A DNA stretch of 8,635 nt from an uncultured Alphaproteobacteria bacterium (GCA_913060845.1 CAJXVF010000066.1:1-8635), one strand, 5' to 3'; numbered from the stretch's first letter, positions 1-6,362 are shown. The notes: generated by a model from the sequence alone, not told the origin. Numbers and translations are program-made.

Positions 1-639
1 ATAATGCCCCGTCTCAATTTCATGCCAGCTGGCCCCCAGCGCACCCGCCGCCCGCCTCTGGTGTGGCTTGCCGGGGTTTTGAGCTTCAGTGCAGTAGATG
101 ACGCTGGCTGTCCACTTGCTTTGCCAGAAGCTTGGCAGCTTCACCGGTTGGTAGAAAACATTGCGCGGATGCAGCGTTAGCCGATCCACCGTCCAATCAC
201 GGACATCGGTATCCAGGTCTGCAAACAAGCGGCTTGCTGCATCTTCTTTGGATGGTCCCAGCGCCAGGTCTGTCTCTATGGAGGACGGACGGGTCACGAT
301 ATCCCGGATTTTCTCACCATCCATCAGCGCCAGTGCATCGGCGAAGACAAGTCGGCTGATCCGCCTTGGTGCCCGCTCCGCCGCTGCAGCCATGACCATA
401 CCGCCGGACGACGTTGCGACCAGAACAACATCGTTCAGGTCCTCGAACTCCAGCAATTTAGCGATCTCAGCCCCATGAGCCTCTGTGTCGATGCCCGGTC
501 GAAGCGCGTCAGCCCGCTCGGCGCAGCCGTCCAGCGTCGGTGCGAAGACCGTGTGGCCAGCCGCTGCCAACCGTTCCCGCACTGGCTTCCAAATCCATCC
601 GCCTTGATAGGCCCCGTGCAGCAGTACAAATGTCGCCAT
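1..639 (-). CDS. alpha/beta-fold hydrolase (3' end outside window)
   Basis: Likely hydrolase or esterase of the alpha/beta fold, in the branch that includes small esterases and hydroxynitrile lyases. It is open from 639 to the left edge: 213 codons with no stop, so the C-terminus is missing. The N-terminus (MATFVLLHGAYQGGWIW) holds the strand-1 and oxyanion HG motif at residues 8-9. The nucleophile elbow is LVATSSGGMV, with Ser77 as probable nucleophile. The canonical G-H-S-x-G is replaced by A-T-S-S-G. WHEIETGHY at the truncated end matches the usual catalytic His region (His212). Two in-frame ATGs exist (645 and 639). The AGGTGG ribosome site at 647-652 is 7 bases from 639 but only 1 base from 645, so 639 is preferred. 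It lies 29 bases after the CoA-transferase B gene, probably in the same operon, and may hydrolyse an ester, lactone or enol-lactone of that pathway. The substrate cannot be told. Confidence 0.9.
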   Translation of the reverse strand, partial: MATFVLLHGAYQGGWIWKPVRERLAAAGHTVFAPTLDGCAERADALRPGIDTEAHGAEIAKLLEFEDLNDVVLVATSSGGMVMAAAAERAPRRISRLVFADALALMDGEKIRDIVTRPSSIETDLALGPSKEDAASRLFADLDTDVRDWTVDRLTLHPRNVFYQPVKLPSFWQSKWTASVIYCTEAQNPGKPHQRRAAGALGASWHEIETGHY

Positions 640-668
640 CGTCATTCCACCTGATAATTAGCCAGTGC

Positions 669-1346
669 TTACAAGCCCGAAGGTGCTTCCAACGCCTTTA
701 GGTCATTGGAGTATTTTAACGGTGCTTCGGTTTTTGCCTGCAGCTCATCTTTCGACATACCGGTAAGTATCTCCTGAACCACAAAGCCTTGCGCCGTCAC
801 ATCAACAACAGCCAAATCGGTATAGATGCGCGTAACGCATCCGGGCGCTGTCAACGGTAAACTGCACTTTTTCAGCAAGCGCGGCCCGCCGGACTTCGTG
901 TTGTGCTGCATCATCACGCGCACAGCCTTTGCACCAAACGCCAAATCCATAGCGCCGCCGACAAGCTGGCCCTTATTCGGAACCTGAGCATCCCAATTGG
1001 CTAAGTCACCATTAGCAGCAACCTCGAACCCGCCAAGCAGGGTCACATCAATATGACCGCCCCTGATCATGGCGAAGGCCCCAGCACTATCAATCACAGT
1101 ACCGCCCGACGCCAAGGTGACGTTCCGGCTGCCCGCATCAACGAGATCCGGGTCTGCATGGCCAGCTTCAGCTTCTGGCCCAACGCCGACAATGCCGTTC
1201 TCAGACTGGTAGATTACTTCACGGCCTGCAGGCGCATAGCTCGATGCCAGAACCGGCATGCCAATGCCAAGATTGACAACCATGCCTTCTTCCAAGTCCT
1301 GGGCCGCGCGCCAGGCGATTTGATTACGGCTTAGGGGCTCAACCAC
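669..1346 (-). CDS. 3-oxoacid CoA-transferase, subunit B
   Basis: Beta subunit of a class I (SENG-type) CoA-transferase, cytoplasmic, which would move CoA from an acyl-CoA donor such as succinyl-CoA onto a 3-oxo acid. The chain of 225 residues is normal for PcaJ/ScoB/AtoA-type subunits. The catalytic motif is QSENGIVG with Glu49 as the expected glutamyl-CoA residue. VNLGIGMP (24-31), MIRGGHIDVTLLGGFEV, GDLANW, VGGAMDL and RIYTDLAV are all family blocks. The start is GTG at 1346, inside the end of subunit A (8-base overlap), supported by a GGGAG ribosome site at 1353-1357 six bases away. Overall pattern is closest in my memory to PcaJ (3-oxoadipate:succinyl-CoA transferase). No other beta-ketoadipate gene is visible, so the substrate stays open. 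Confidence 0.95.
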   Translation of the reverse strand: MVEPLSRNQIAWRAAQDLEEGMVVNLGIGMPVLASSYAPAGREVIYQSENGIVGVGPEAEAGHADPDLVDAGSRNVTLASGGTVIDSAGAFAMIRGGHIDVTLLGGFEVAANGDLANWDAQVPNKGQLVGGAMDLAFGAKAVRVMMQHNTKSGGPRLLKKCSLPLTAPGCVTRIYTDLAVVDVTAQGFVVQEILTGMSKDELQAKTEAPLKYSNDLKALEAPSGL

Positions 1347-2025
1347 GAATTTCTCCCGTATCGGGGGCTAGCACGATGCGCTGCACATATACGCCGGGCA
1401 GATCGATATCGTCTGGCCCCAAAGGTGTTTCCGAAAACGCCTGCACTTCAACAATCGCAACGTCCGCTGCTGGGGCCATTGCCATGCCGAAATTCGCTTG
1501 GCTGCCCCGGAACCGGACATTGCCGAAGCGATCTGCCTCCGCCCCGCGCATAATCGCGAAATCTGCCCTGAGCGACGTTTCCAATACACATGGTCTGCCA
1601 TCGAACAAGCGCAACTCCTTGCCCTTGCCAAGCTCAACACCCGCCGCCGTTGGCGTGTAGAATGCGGGTATCCCAGCACCCCCTGCCCGAATACGTTCAG
1701 CAAATGTGCCTTGCGGACACATATCGATATCAAGCTCACCCGCTTGCCATTGCAGCTCATAATCGCTTGGGGTTTTGCCTCTGCCCCGTGCAGCAGTGCA
1801 TACGGCTTTTTTCACACGCTTTTCAGCGAACAGCCCAGGCGCCTGGCCTTCCAGAAAGCGCAGACTGTTCACAATAACGGTGAGGTCTTTCGCCCCACAC
1901 GCATCCAGCCCGCGCATCAAGTTGGCCGGCGTGCCAGCACCGCCAAACCCTGAAATCATGACCGATGCGCCATCCCGGACATCGATCAGCGCAGCTTCAA
2001 TACTGTCTACGCGTTTATCGATCAT
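1339..2025 (-). CDS. 3-oxoacid CoA-transferase, subunit A
   Basis: Alpha subunit partner of the SENG-type subunit encoded next. The 228-residue length and the start MIDKRV resemble PcaI/ScoA/AtoD subunits. The glycine-rich CoA-binding signature is DGASVMISGFGGAGTP (residues 18-33). It fits the family pattern except that Ser25 replaces the first Gly of GGF. Later blocks are CPQGTFAERIRAGGAGIPAF, YTPT, ADFAIMRGAEADRFGN and a C-terminal DLPGVYVQRIV. The ATG at 2025 overlaps the stop of the reductase gene as ATGA. A GGAG ribosome site at 2033-2036 lies 7 bases ahead, so translation is probably coupled. The A-then-B order, with an 8-base overlap at the far end, gives equal production of both subunits of the heteromeric enzyme. 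Confidence 0.95.
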   Translation of the reverse strand: MIDKRVDSIEAALIDVRDGASVMISGFGGAGTPANLMRGLDACGAKDLTVIVNSLRFLEGQAPGLFAEKRVKKAVCTAARGRGKTPSDYELQWQAGELDIDMCPQGTFAERIRAGGAGIPAFYTPTAAGVELGKGKELRLFDGRPCVLETSLRADFAIMRGAEADRFGNVRFRGSQANFGMAMAPAADVAIVEVQAFSETPLGPDDIDLPGVYVQRIVLAPDTGEIRG

Positions 2026-3014
2026 GCAGTGTCTCCATAGAGGCCTGCGGTTCGGGCTTTGGCACGAACCAGCGGCAATAGAACATCCAGCACCGGCGTG
2101 GGCACGCCAGCAGCCCGGGCGAAATCATGGGCGCAGCCGATAATCGGATCGACTTCCATCTGCCGCCCCGCTTCAAAATCCTGCAGCATGGATGACTTAT
2201 GATCCGGCCGTTTTTCGGGATCAGTATAATTGGCGATGTTCACATCCAGATCAAATCCATGAGCCTTCGCGACAGCCACGCCTTCCGCCATAACCGCCCC
2301 GGCAACATGGTCCATACCCGCCTGCTGCAGCGAGCCTTTGACCGACGCACCCGTCAGCGTGCAAACCGGCGCGCCATAGATGTTGATGATCAGCTTGGTC
2401 CAAACCTCCCGGCGGATATCCTCCAGAATAGGGGCTTTGATGTTCGCGGCTTCGAGCGCTTTCGCAATGCTTTTCGTCGGCGCATCAGATCCGCCGTCGG
2501 GCTGGCCAAGCGGGTATTCCGCTGGCCGCGTCGCTTTGTTGCGAATAACACCGGGGCGCACCACCGTATTCGGCGAATAGATCACGGCACCGATAGCGCA
2601 TTCGGGCCTGAAGCCGTTCCAAATCGCGCCATCTGGATCAAGCCTAGCGAGCGGTCCGGGCGTTAATCCAGGCGCATCGAACGCATGGCCATACCACCAA
2701 GGAATACCGTTCTGGGCGAAGACCAGCGCTGTATCCGGGCCAATCAAAGACTGGGCCGCATCAGCAATCCCGGCGAGCGAGTGCGCCTTGGTGGTGAAGA
2801 TGACTGCGTCCTGCGGGCCGAAATCCGCCGGGTCACTGCTGGCTTTGACGCGCGCGTTGATCGTGCCATCCGCCTCCTCCAGCGTGATTCCATCCGATTG
2901 CAGGGCGGCGAGCTGCGCGCCCCTAGCGATTGCTGCCACATCAAAACCAGCATGGGCAAGCCGAGCTGCCAAGAATGAGCCGACGGCGCCGGCACCGTAA
3001 ATACAAATCCGCAT
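2022..3014 (-). CDS. ketopantoate reductase family (PanE/ApbA-like) NAD(P)-dependent dehydrogenase
   Basis: Cytoplasmic oxidoreductase of the 2-dehydropantoate 2-reductase family, 330 residues, which interconverts a 2-oxo acid and a 2-hydroxy acid with NADPH or NADH. The N-terminal Rossmann motif is GAGAVG (7-12). TTKAHSL (Lys76) and AQNGIPWWY (Asn102) line the active site. The C-terminal helical domain has REVWTKLIINI, with Lys207 as the expected general acid and Asn211 as ligand. It also has HKSSMLQDFEAGRQMEVD (272-289), the family signature with Glu287. At 330 residues it is longer than E. coli PanE (about 303) and carries an extra stretch around 110-135. It is the first gene of an operon with a CoA-transferase pair, so I infer a catabolic hydroxy/oxo-acid step rather than pantothenate synthesis. 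No strong ribosome site precedes the ATG at 3014; a GGGA lies about 15 bases upstream. Confidence 0.88.
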   Translation of the reverse strand: MRICIYGAGAVGSFLAARLAHAGFDVAAIARGAQLAALQSDGITLEEADGTINARVKASSDPADFGPQDAVIFTTKAHSLAGIADAAQSLIGPDTALVFAQNGIPWWYGHAFDAPGLTPGPLARLDPDGAIWNGFRPECAIGAVIYSPNTVVRPGVIRNKATRPAEYPLGQPDGGSDAPTKSIAKALEAANIKAPILEDIRREVWTKLIINIYGAPVCTLTGASVKGSLQQAGMDHVAGAVMAEGVAVAKAHGFDLDVNIANYTDPEKRPDHKSSMLQDFEAGRQMEVDPIIGCAHDFARAAGVPTPVLDVLLPLVRAKARTAGLYGDTA

Positions 3015-3088
3015 GAGTTTGGATCGAGTCCCTTATCCATGAAAGCGATTGACCATCAGCCATTCGCAACGCACCCTTAGGCTTGAAA

Positions 3089-3100
3089 ACGCGGCCGCGT
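3089..3100. promoter_or_regulatory. 12-base perfect palindrome in a divergent intergenic region
   Basis: ACGCGGCCGCGT reads identically on both strands. It sits in the 126-base gap between the divergent reductase operon and the CDGSH gene, 41 bases ahead of the CDGSH start. It could be a regulator site, but a GC-rich genome yields such palindromes by chance. No convincing -35/-10 pair was found around it: TTGACC at 3049-3054 and TTGAAA at 3083-3088 lack good -10 partners. Confidence 0.25.
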
Positions 3101-3140
3101 GATAGTGATTGCCGCCCGCAAAACCAAAGGAATGTGAAGT

Positions 3141-3380
3141 ATGAGCGAACCCGTTGTCGCCGCCAAGGTCCCTGCCCGCGTCGAGCTAGAGGCCGAGAAG
3201 GCCTATTTCTGGTGCACCTGTGGCAAGTCAGAAAAGCAGCCATTCTGCGACGGTGCCCATAAAGGCAGCGACTTCGCGCCTCTGCGCTTCAAAGCGGAGA
3301 AAACCGGTTCAGCTGCACTTTGCCAATGCAAGGCGACAGGCAAGGGTCCGTTCTGCGACGGAACGCATAACAAACTCTAA
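3141..3380 (+). CDS. tandem CDGSH iron-sulfur domain protein
   Basis: Small 79-residue cytoplasmic protein with two complete CDGSH (mitoNEET-type) motifs. Each motif has three Cys and one His that would bind a [2Fe-2S] cluster. Motif 1 ligands are Cys25, Cys27, Cys36 and His40 (in PFCDGAH). Motif 2 ligands are Cys61, Cys63, Cys72 and His76 (in PFCDGTH). The protein is little more than the two motifs, matching the short tandem-CDGSH class of bacteria, with no signal peptide or membrane anchor. AAGGA at 3127-3131 lies 9 bases before the ATG. An ATG at 3132 is immediately followed by TGA and is not a start. Such proteins are linked to iron-sulfur, redox or iron handling, but the exact role is not established. 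It stands alone between the divergent operon and the Pil-like genes. Confidence 0.93.
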   Translation: MSEPVVAAKVPARVELEAEKAYFWCTCGKSEKQPFCDGAHKGSDFAPLRFKAEKTGSAALCQCKATGKGPFCDGTHNKL

Positions 3381-3428
3381 GGCTGATAATTTCCGACCTG
3401 CTACTGCATCAGTTTGAGTAGGCGGCTG

Positions 3429-3449
3429 TTAACCAAGCCTCGCTAGGGT
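3429..3449 (+). promoter_or_regulatory. possible CtrA-type site or promoter ahead of the Pil-like genes
   Basis: TTAACCAA at 3429-3436 is one base from the TTAACCAT half-site bound by CtrA in alphaproteobacteria. It is followed after nine bases from TTAACC by TAGGGT, a weak -10-like hexamer. It lies 36-56 bases ahead of the PilM/PilN-like start. The motif is short and only partly matched, and the organism group is itself inferred, so this is a weak candidate. Nothing else recognisable was found in 3381-3484. Confidence 0.2.
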
Positions 3450-3484
3450 GTCCGATCACACCACGGCATCAGGCTGAACGCCCT

Positions 3485-5725
3485 ATGGGCTTCGATTTTC
3501 AAAACCTCCGCGCCCGTGCGCTTGAACGTTTGCCAGGGAAACTTGGCGCGCGCTTCAGCCTGGGTTCAAAGCACGAACCGGACGGCGCTGAAACCAACCA
3601 CACCAGCGCCACCCCAATTTTGAACGAAGATGCGCTGGCCGCCCCAGATGGCGCAGGTGCGCTGATGATCCTGGATATTGTGTTCAGCGATTTTGATTGG
3701 TCGCTGACGGTCACAAACCCTATCACGCAGGAACGGATTATTGAGCGCCGGGACGACCGGGCCGATGCGCTCTCTGCTGATCCCGCCAGCCGCGCCGGTC
3801 CGCTCGATAGCCTGCGCGCGGCGATCCGCAGCCTCGAACCCGGCGAACGCGCGCAGTGTGGGTCTGTCCGGCTTTGGCCCGCGGATCCTGCAATTGAGAT
3901 ATTCGACAATCGCGCTGTCCGATCCTACGGCGCTGACCAATCCAGCATGGCGCAATTGGCAGAACGGCTGCTCGGCGCACCTGAATGTGGCTTCGATAGC
4001 GCGCCTTATGGCCGCCGCATTGAGAACGTGGCTGAGCGCCGACTGATCAGTGCCTGCCGGTTAGATCTCGCCCGCGCCTATCTGGCGGCGCTTGGCGATC
4101 TCTCTATCCGCATTACCTCCATAGCCCCTGCGACCGTCTCTTGGATGGCGCAGCCGGACGCGACCGAAACCCGCGCAGTACTGCATATCGGTATTGATAG
4201 CAGCTTGCTTGTGGTTTCAGACGCGGCAAGCGGCGTTGTCGCTCAGCGTCATATCCGTGTCGGCGCGCACGCATTTGCGGCCTTGGTGTCGGACACCAAC
4301 TCCCTCCCCATGCCCGAAGCAGTTCGGGAAATGGCGGAGCGTGACATGGTCGGCAGGGCAGCATCTGGCGGCGGTGCAGCGCCCTTAGAAACACTCGCTG
4401 ACGTCGCGCGCGAAACCTTGGCCTATTTCACTGAATCCCGCTTGGCTGAACCGCCCCGTGTGCTTGAAGCCATGGGGGCGTTCGCCACCGTTAAGGGGCT
4501 CGACACTCTGTTATCGGCGGCACTTGGCATTGAAGTCGCTGCAGCACAGCAAAATACGCCCATGGCGCATTCCGGCGCTGCAATTGACTTGAACTTGTTG
4601 CGTGGGCCTGATCTGCCGCTCTTCAGCGACGGTGCCAAAGAGTACCGTTTTCAGGATAATCGGCTGGTTGGAACGGAACTAGACGAGCGGACGCAACAGC
4701 GGGCCAAAGCAAACGCCAGTGGTGCAAAAGGCGGCGCGAAAACTAACAGCAAGCCGCCACAGAAGTTTTTTGGTCTCACATTGCCGCAATTCGGCAGTGG
4801 TGGATCTGAGATCACACCGGCCAAGCTTGCCGCCGTAAGTCTGCTGGGTGCAGGATTAATCGGGTTCCTGGCCTTTGATTTCGCGGTCAGCCCAGCTTCA
4901 GCCCGCCTTGCCCGGGCTGGCAGTGATTATGATGCAGCCCAATCCCGGATCGGGGCGCATGAAGCGCAGCTTGGCAAACTCCGCGCCGCCGCCCGCCAAG
5001 ACGCATTCACCGGAGACGGCGCTGACAAAATCCTTTGGGCAGAGAAATTCGCCGCCGTCGCTGCAGCCTTGCCGCCAAGTGTGTGGCTGACTGGCGCCAA
5101 TATCGCCAACACAGACAGGCGCATTGGTGATATTGAAGTCGTCACGACCAAGCTGGTGCTGCAAGGTGTCACCCGCGCCAAAAGCGACCGGCGGCTGCAA
5201 GATATCGCCCAATTCATTCAAAGCTTGGAGCAAGACGCTGCGTTCATGCGTGACTTCCGGCGCATCGTATTTGCAGGCCTTGGCTCACCCGGTGGCAGTG
5301 ATGACGCTGCCGCAAATGGCGTCGCGTTCGAAGTCCACGCCTGGTACGACGAAAACAAGCGGAAGGCGACCCGGGACAGTGCGCCCAACGGTGCCACCGG
5401 GCTTATCTCCACCGCTGCCGGAACAGCCGCGAGCCGGGCCGCCGTCGGCGCCCGCCTAAGCGGCCAAGCTATGACCCAAACTGAGGTAAAAGCACTTCTG
5501 AAAGCACCTACCGTACAAGCCGCGATGATCTTTCTGTTGGGCCTTGTTGCGTTCGGCTATTCAACGCTGGTCGTATTGCGCGCCGACATCACGGAGAGCG
5601 CACGGATCGCAGCAACCGCACTTGGCCAGGACGCCCGCGCGCTCAGCCTACGATCAAAAGCGCTGGCTGCCGCTGCCAAAGCCGCGAAGGACGCGCCACC
5701 GCTAACGTCCGCCCGCATTCATTGA
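3485..5725 (+). CDS. PilM-PilN-type (GspL-like) inner-membrane platform protein, running into the start of a PilO-like domain
   Basis: The 746-residue frame joins several pilus or type II secretion assembly domains. Residues about 61-355 look like a divergent PilM/GspL actin-fold domain: MILDIVFSDFDWSLTV, then AVLHIGIDSSLLVVSD near 231 and PRVLEAMGAFATVKGLDTLL near 324. The usual GG pair there is only Gly331. DLNLLRG (368-374) resembles the INLLP peptide at the start of PilN, or the NLL segment of GspL. A basic linker leads to membrane helix 1 (448-464), a coiled-coil-like stretch, and a PilN-like periplasmic domain (about 518-625: PPSVWLTG, LVLQGVTRA, DIAQFIQSLEQDAAFMRDF). After an Ala/Gly linker, Met663 begins a second membrane helix (678-698) and a helix resembling the N-terminus of PilO. 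The frame then stops at TGA 5723-5725, inside that domain. These parts form the inner-membrane ring linking motor to secretin. No strong ribosome site precedes 3485. Remote similarity by eye only. Confidence 0.75.
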   Translation: MGFDFQNLRARALERLPGKLGARFSLGSKHEPDGAETNHTSATPILNEDALAAPDGAGALMILDIVFSDFDWSLTVTNPITQERIIERRDDRADALSADPASRAGPLDSLRAAIRSLEPGERAQCGSVRLWPADPAIEIFDNRAVRSYGADQSSMAQLAERLLGAPECGFDSAPYGRRIENVAERRLISACRLDLARAYLAALGDLSIRITSIAPATVSWMAQPDATETRAVLHIGIDSSLLVVSDAASGVVAQRHIRVGAHAFAALVSDTNSLPMPEAVREMAERDMVGRAASGGGAAPLETLADVARETLAYFTESRLAEPPRVLEAMGAFATVKGLDTLLSAALGIEVAAAQQNTPMAHSGAAIDLNLLRGPDLPLFSDGAKEYRFQDNRLVGTELDERTQQRAKANASGAKGGAKTNSKPPQKFFGLTLPQFGSGGSEITPAKLAAVSLLGAGLIGFLAFDFAVSPASARLARAGSDYDAAQSRIGAHEAQLGKLRAAARQDAFTGDGADKILWAEKFAAVAAALPPSVWLTGANIANTDRRIGDIEVVTTKLVLQGVTRAKSDRRLQDIAQFIQSLEQDAAFMRDFRRIVFAGLGSPGGSDDAAANGVAFEVHAWYDENKRKATRDSAPNGATGLISTAAGTAASRAAVGARLSGQAMTQTEVKALLKAPTVQAAMIFLLGLVAFGYSTLVVLRADITESARIAATALGQDARALSLRSKALAAAAKAAKDAPPLTSARIH
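5457..5473 (+). other. possible PilN/PilO gene junction inside the long frame
   Basis: An in-frame ATG at 5471-5473 gives MTQTEVKALLKAPTVQ followed directly by a hydrophobic helix, as expected for the true start of a PilO- or GspM-like protein. A TAA at 5457-5459, in the +1 frame, lies 11 bases ahead, the spacing seen between operon genes. The alternative is that both domains really are one chain. No clear ribosome site precedes this ATG. Confidence 0.35.
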
Positions 5726-5765
5726 CAGGATCGGCGCACTCGCTGGTGAGCACAACACTGCCGTC
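5706..5765 (+). other. apparent one-base frameshift inside a PilO-like domain
   Basis: The long upstream frame ends in ...PPLTSARIH at TGA 5723-5725. The next reading phase is open from just after a TAA at 5703-5705 and from 5724 reads DRIGALAGEHNTAV straight into MSIQPLRD. Dropping one T at 5722/5723 gives a seamless ARIHDRIGALAGEHNTAVMSI segment, a helix into the first strand of a PilO/GspM fold. The change of phase must lie between 5706 and 5722/5723. It could be a real mutation, a sequencing error or, less likely, recoding. Confidence 0.6.
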
Positions 5766-6311
5766 ATGAGCATCCAGCCTCTCCGCGATACGATTGATAC
5801 CTTTGACATCACCATCGCATCGGGCTATCGGGCGCTGATCGGGTTTGTGGCAGCACTAGAAGAATTGGACGTGGAGGTCGTAGGCTTCGGGATTGAGCGG
5901 CAGGCGCTGAAGGCCAGCGCACCGACGCTCACAGCAGCCGTCAAAATCCGCCCACGCAATGACGCCCGCCGCCTCGCTATCCCGCGCATTCAATTGGTCC
6001 GGGAAGCCTTATTCGCGGAGCAAGCGCGCGATCCGTTCCAGGCATTGGTATCTGACAGTGATGGCGATGGTGCGGAGCGTGTGGATATTACTGCCGCATA
6101 CCGCCTGACAGGGGTCGCCACACTTGAACCGTCCGGCGAGCGGATCGCGACCATTGACCTGATCGATTACGTCATTGGTGATGTTTTGGATGGCCGCCTC
6201 GTCGTTAACGTGACAGAGGACCGGGTGCTGCTCGACAGCTTGGACGAACGCCGAAGCGAAAAATACGTCATCCGTTTCGCCCGGGACCCAAGCACAATCC
6301 AGCGGAACTAG
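5766..6311 (+). CDS. PilO-like C-terminal domain fused to a PilP-like domain (probably the continuation of the preceding gene)
   Basis: The 181-residue frame has two parts. Residues 1-62 read as the ferredoxin-like fold of PilO or GspM: YRALIGFVAALEELDVEVVG (21-40) is the helix-strand pair, and TLTAAVKIRP (54-63) the last strand. Residues 88-175 look like the homology domain of PilP or GspC: a RDPF box (88-91), YRLTGVATLEPSG (112-124), then DYVIGDVLDGRLVVNVTEDR (134-153) and VLLDSL. Family knowledge places both domains in the periplasm, with PilP bridging PilN/PilO to the secretin. There is no signal peptide or membrane helix and no ribosome site before the ATG at 5766, and protein-like sequence continues upstream in the same phase to about 5724. 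So 5766 is probably not the true start; the missing membrane anchor is encoded at 5471-5722 in another phase. Assignment is by eye. Confidence 0.65.
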   Translation: MSIQPLRDTIDTFDITIASGYRALIGFVAALEELDVEVVGFGIERQALKASAPTLTAAVKIRPRNDARRLAIPRIQLVREALFAEQARDPFQALVSDSDGDGAERVDITAAYRLTGVATLEPSGERIATIDLIDYVIGDVLDGRLVVNVTEDRVLLDSLDERRSEKYVIRFARDPSTIQRN

Positions 6312-6347
6312 AGCGCCGTGCGTCGCTTGCGACGCAGCCCGGCGCTC
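6311..6347 (+). terminator. strong GC-rich hairpin, likely terminator of the Pil-like genes
   Basis: GAGCGCCG (6311-6318) pairs with CGGCGCTC (6340-6347), and TGCGTCGC (6319-6326) pairs with GCGACGCA (6329-6336) across a TT loop. A GCC bulge lies at 6337-6339. It starts on the last base of the upstream stop codon. There is no run of T after it (TATCACATTG), so it may stall or protect RNA rather than act as a classical intrinsic terminator. Confidence 0.5.
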
Positions 6348-6362
6348 TATCACATTGATTGC

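Noticed and set aside
132..478. Plus-strand frames of 75 and 105 residues
   Set aside because: They lie opposite the hydrolase, whose motifs are clear and whose frame is open throughout.
643..645. Alternative hydrolase start at ATG 645
   Set aside because: Only one base separates it from AGGTGG; the next ATG at 639 has proper spacing and begins the conserved first strand.
1498..2143. Plus-strand frames of 151 and 122 residues opposite CoA-transferase A and the reductase
   Set aside because: No motifs, and the minus-strand genes have full-length family matches with good ribosome sites and operon overlaps.
3499..3955. Overlapping minus-strand frames of 129 and 136 residues opposite the PilM-like region
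   Set aside because: They are Arg/Ala-rich, show no motif and mirror the GC-rich codon pattern of the real gene.
3485..5725. A plain type II secretion GspL
   Set aside because: The GspL-like layout (actin fold, helix, periplasmic domain) is a fair alternative for residues 1-640. But the PilN-type WLTG…FIQSLE block, the second helix and the PilP-like continuation fit a Pil-type or MSHA-type set at least as well. I keep both names.
5717..5726. Programmed +1 frameshift at CAT-TGA-C, like the RF2 (prfB) site
   Set aside because: The UGA-C stop context matches, but His-tRNA would re-pair badly in the +1 phase on ATT and there is no SD-like stimulator just upstream. A plain indel is simpler.
5766..6311. 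An independent gene starting at ATG 5766
   Set aside because: No ribosome site, no signal peptide or anchor for a periplasmic-type domain, and protein-like sequence of the same fold continues upstream. I list it as a coding region but not as a true separate start.
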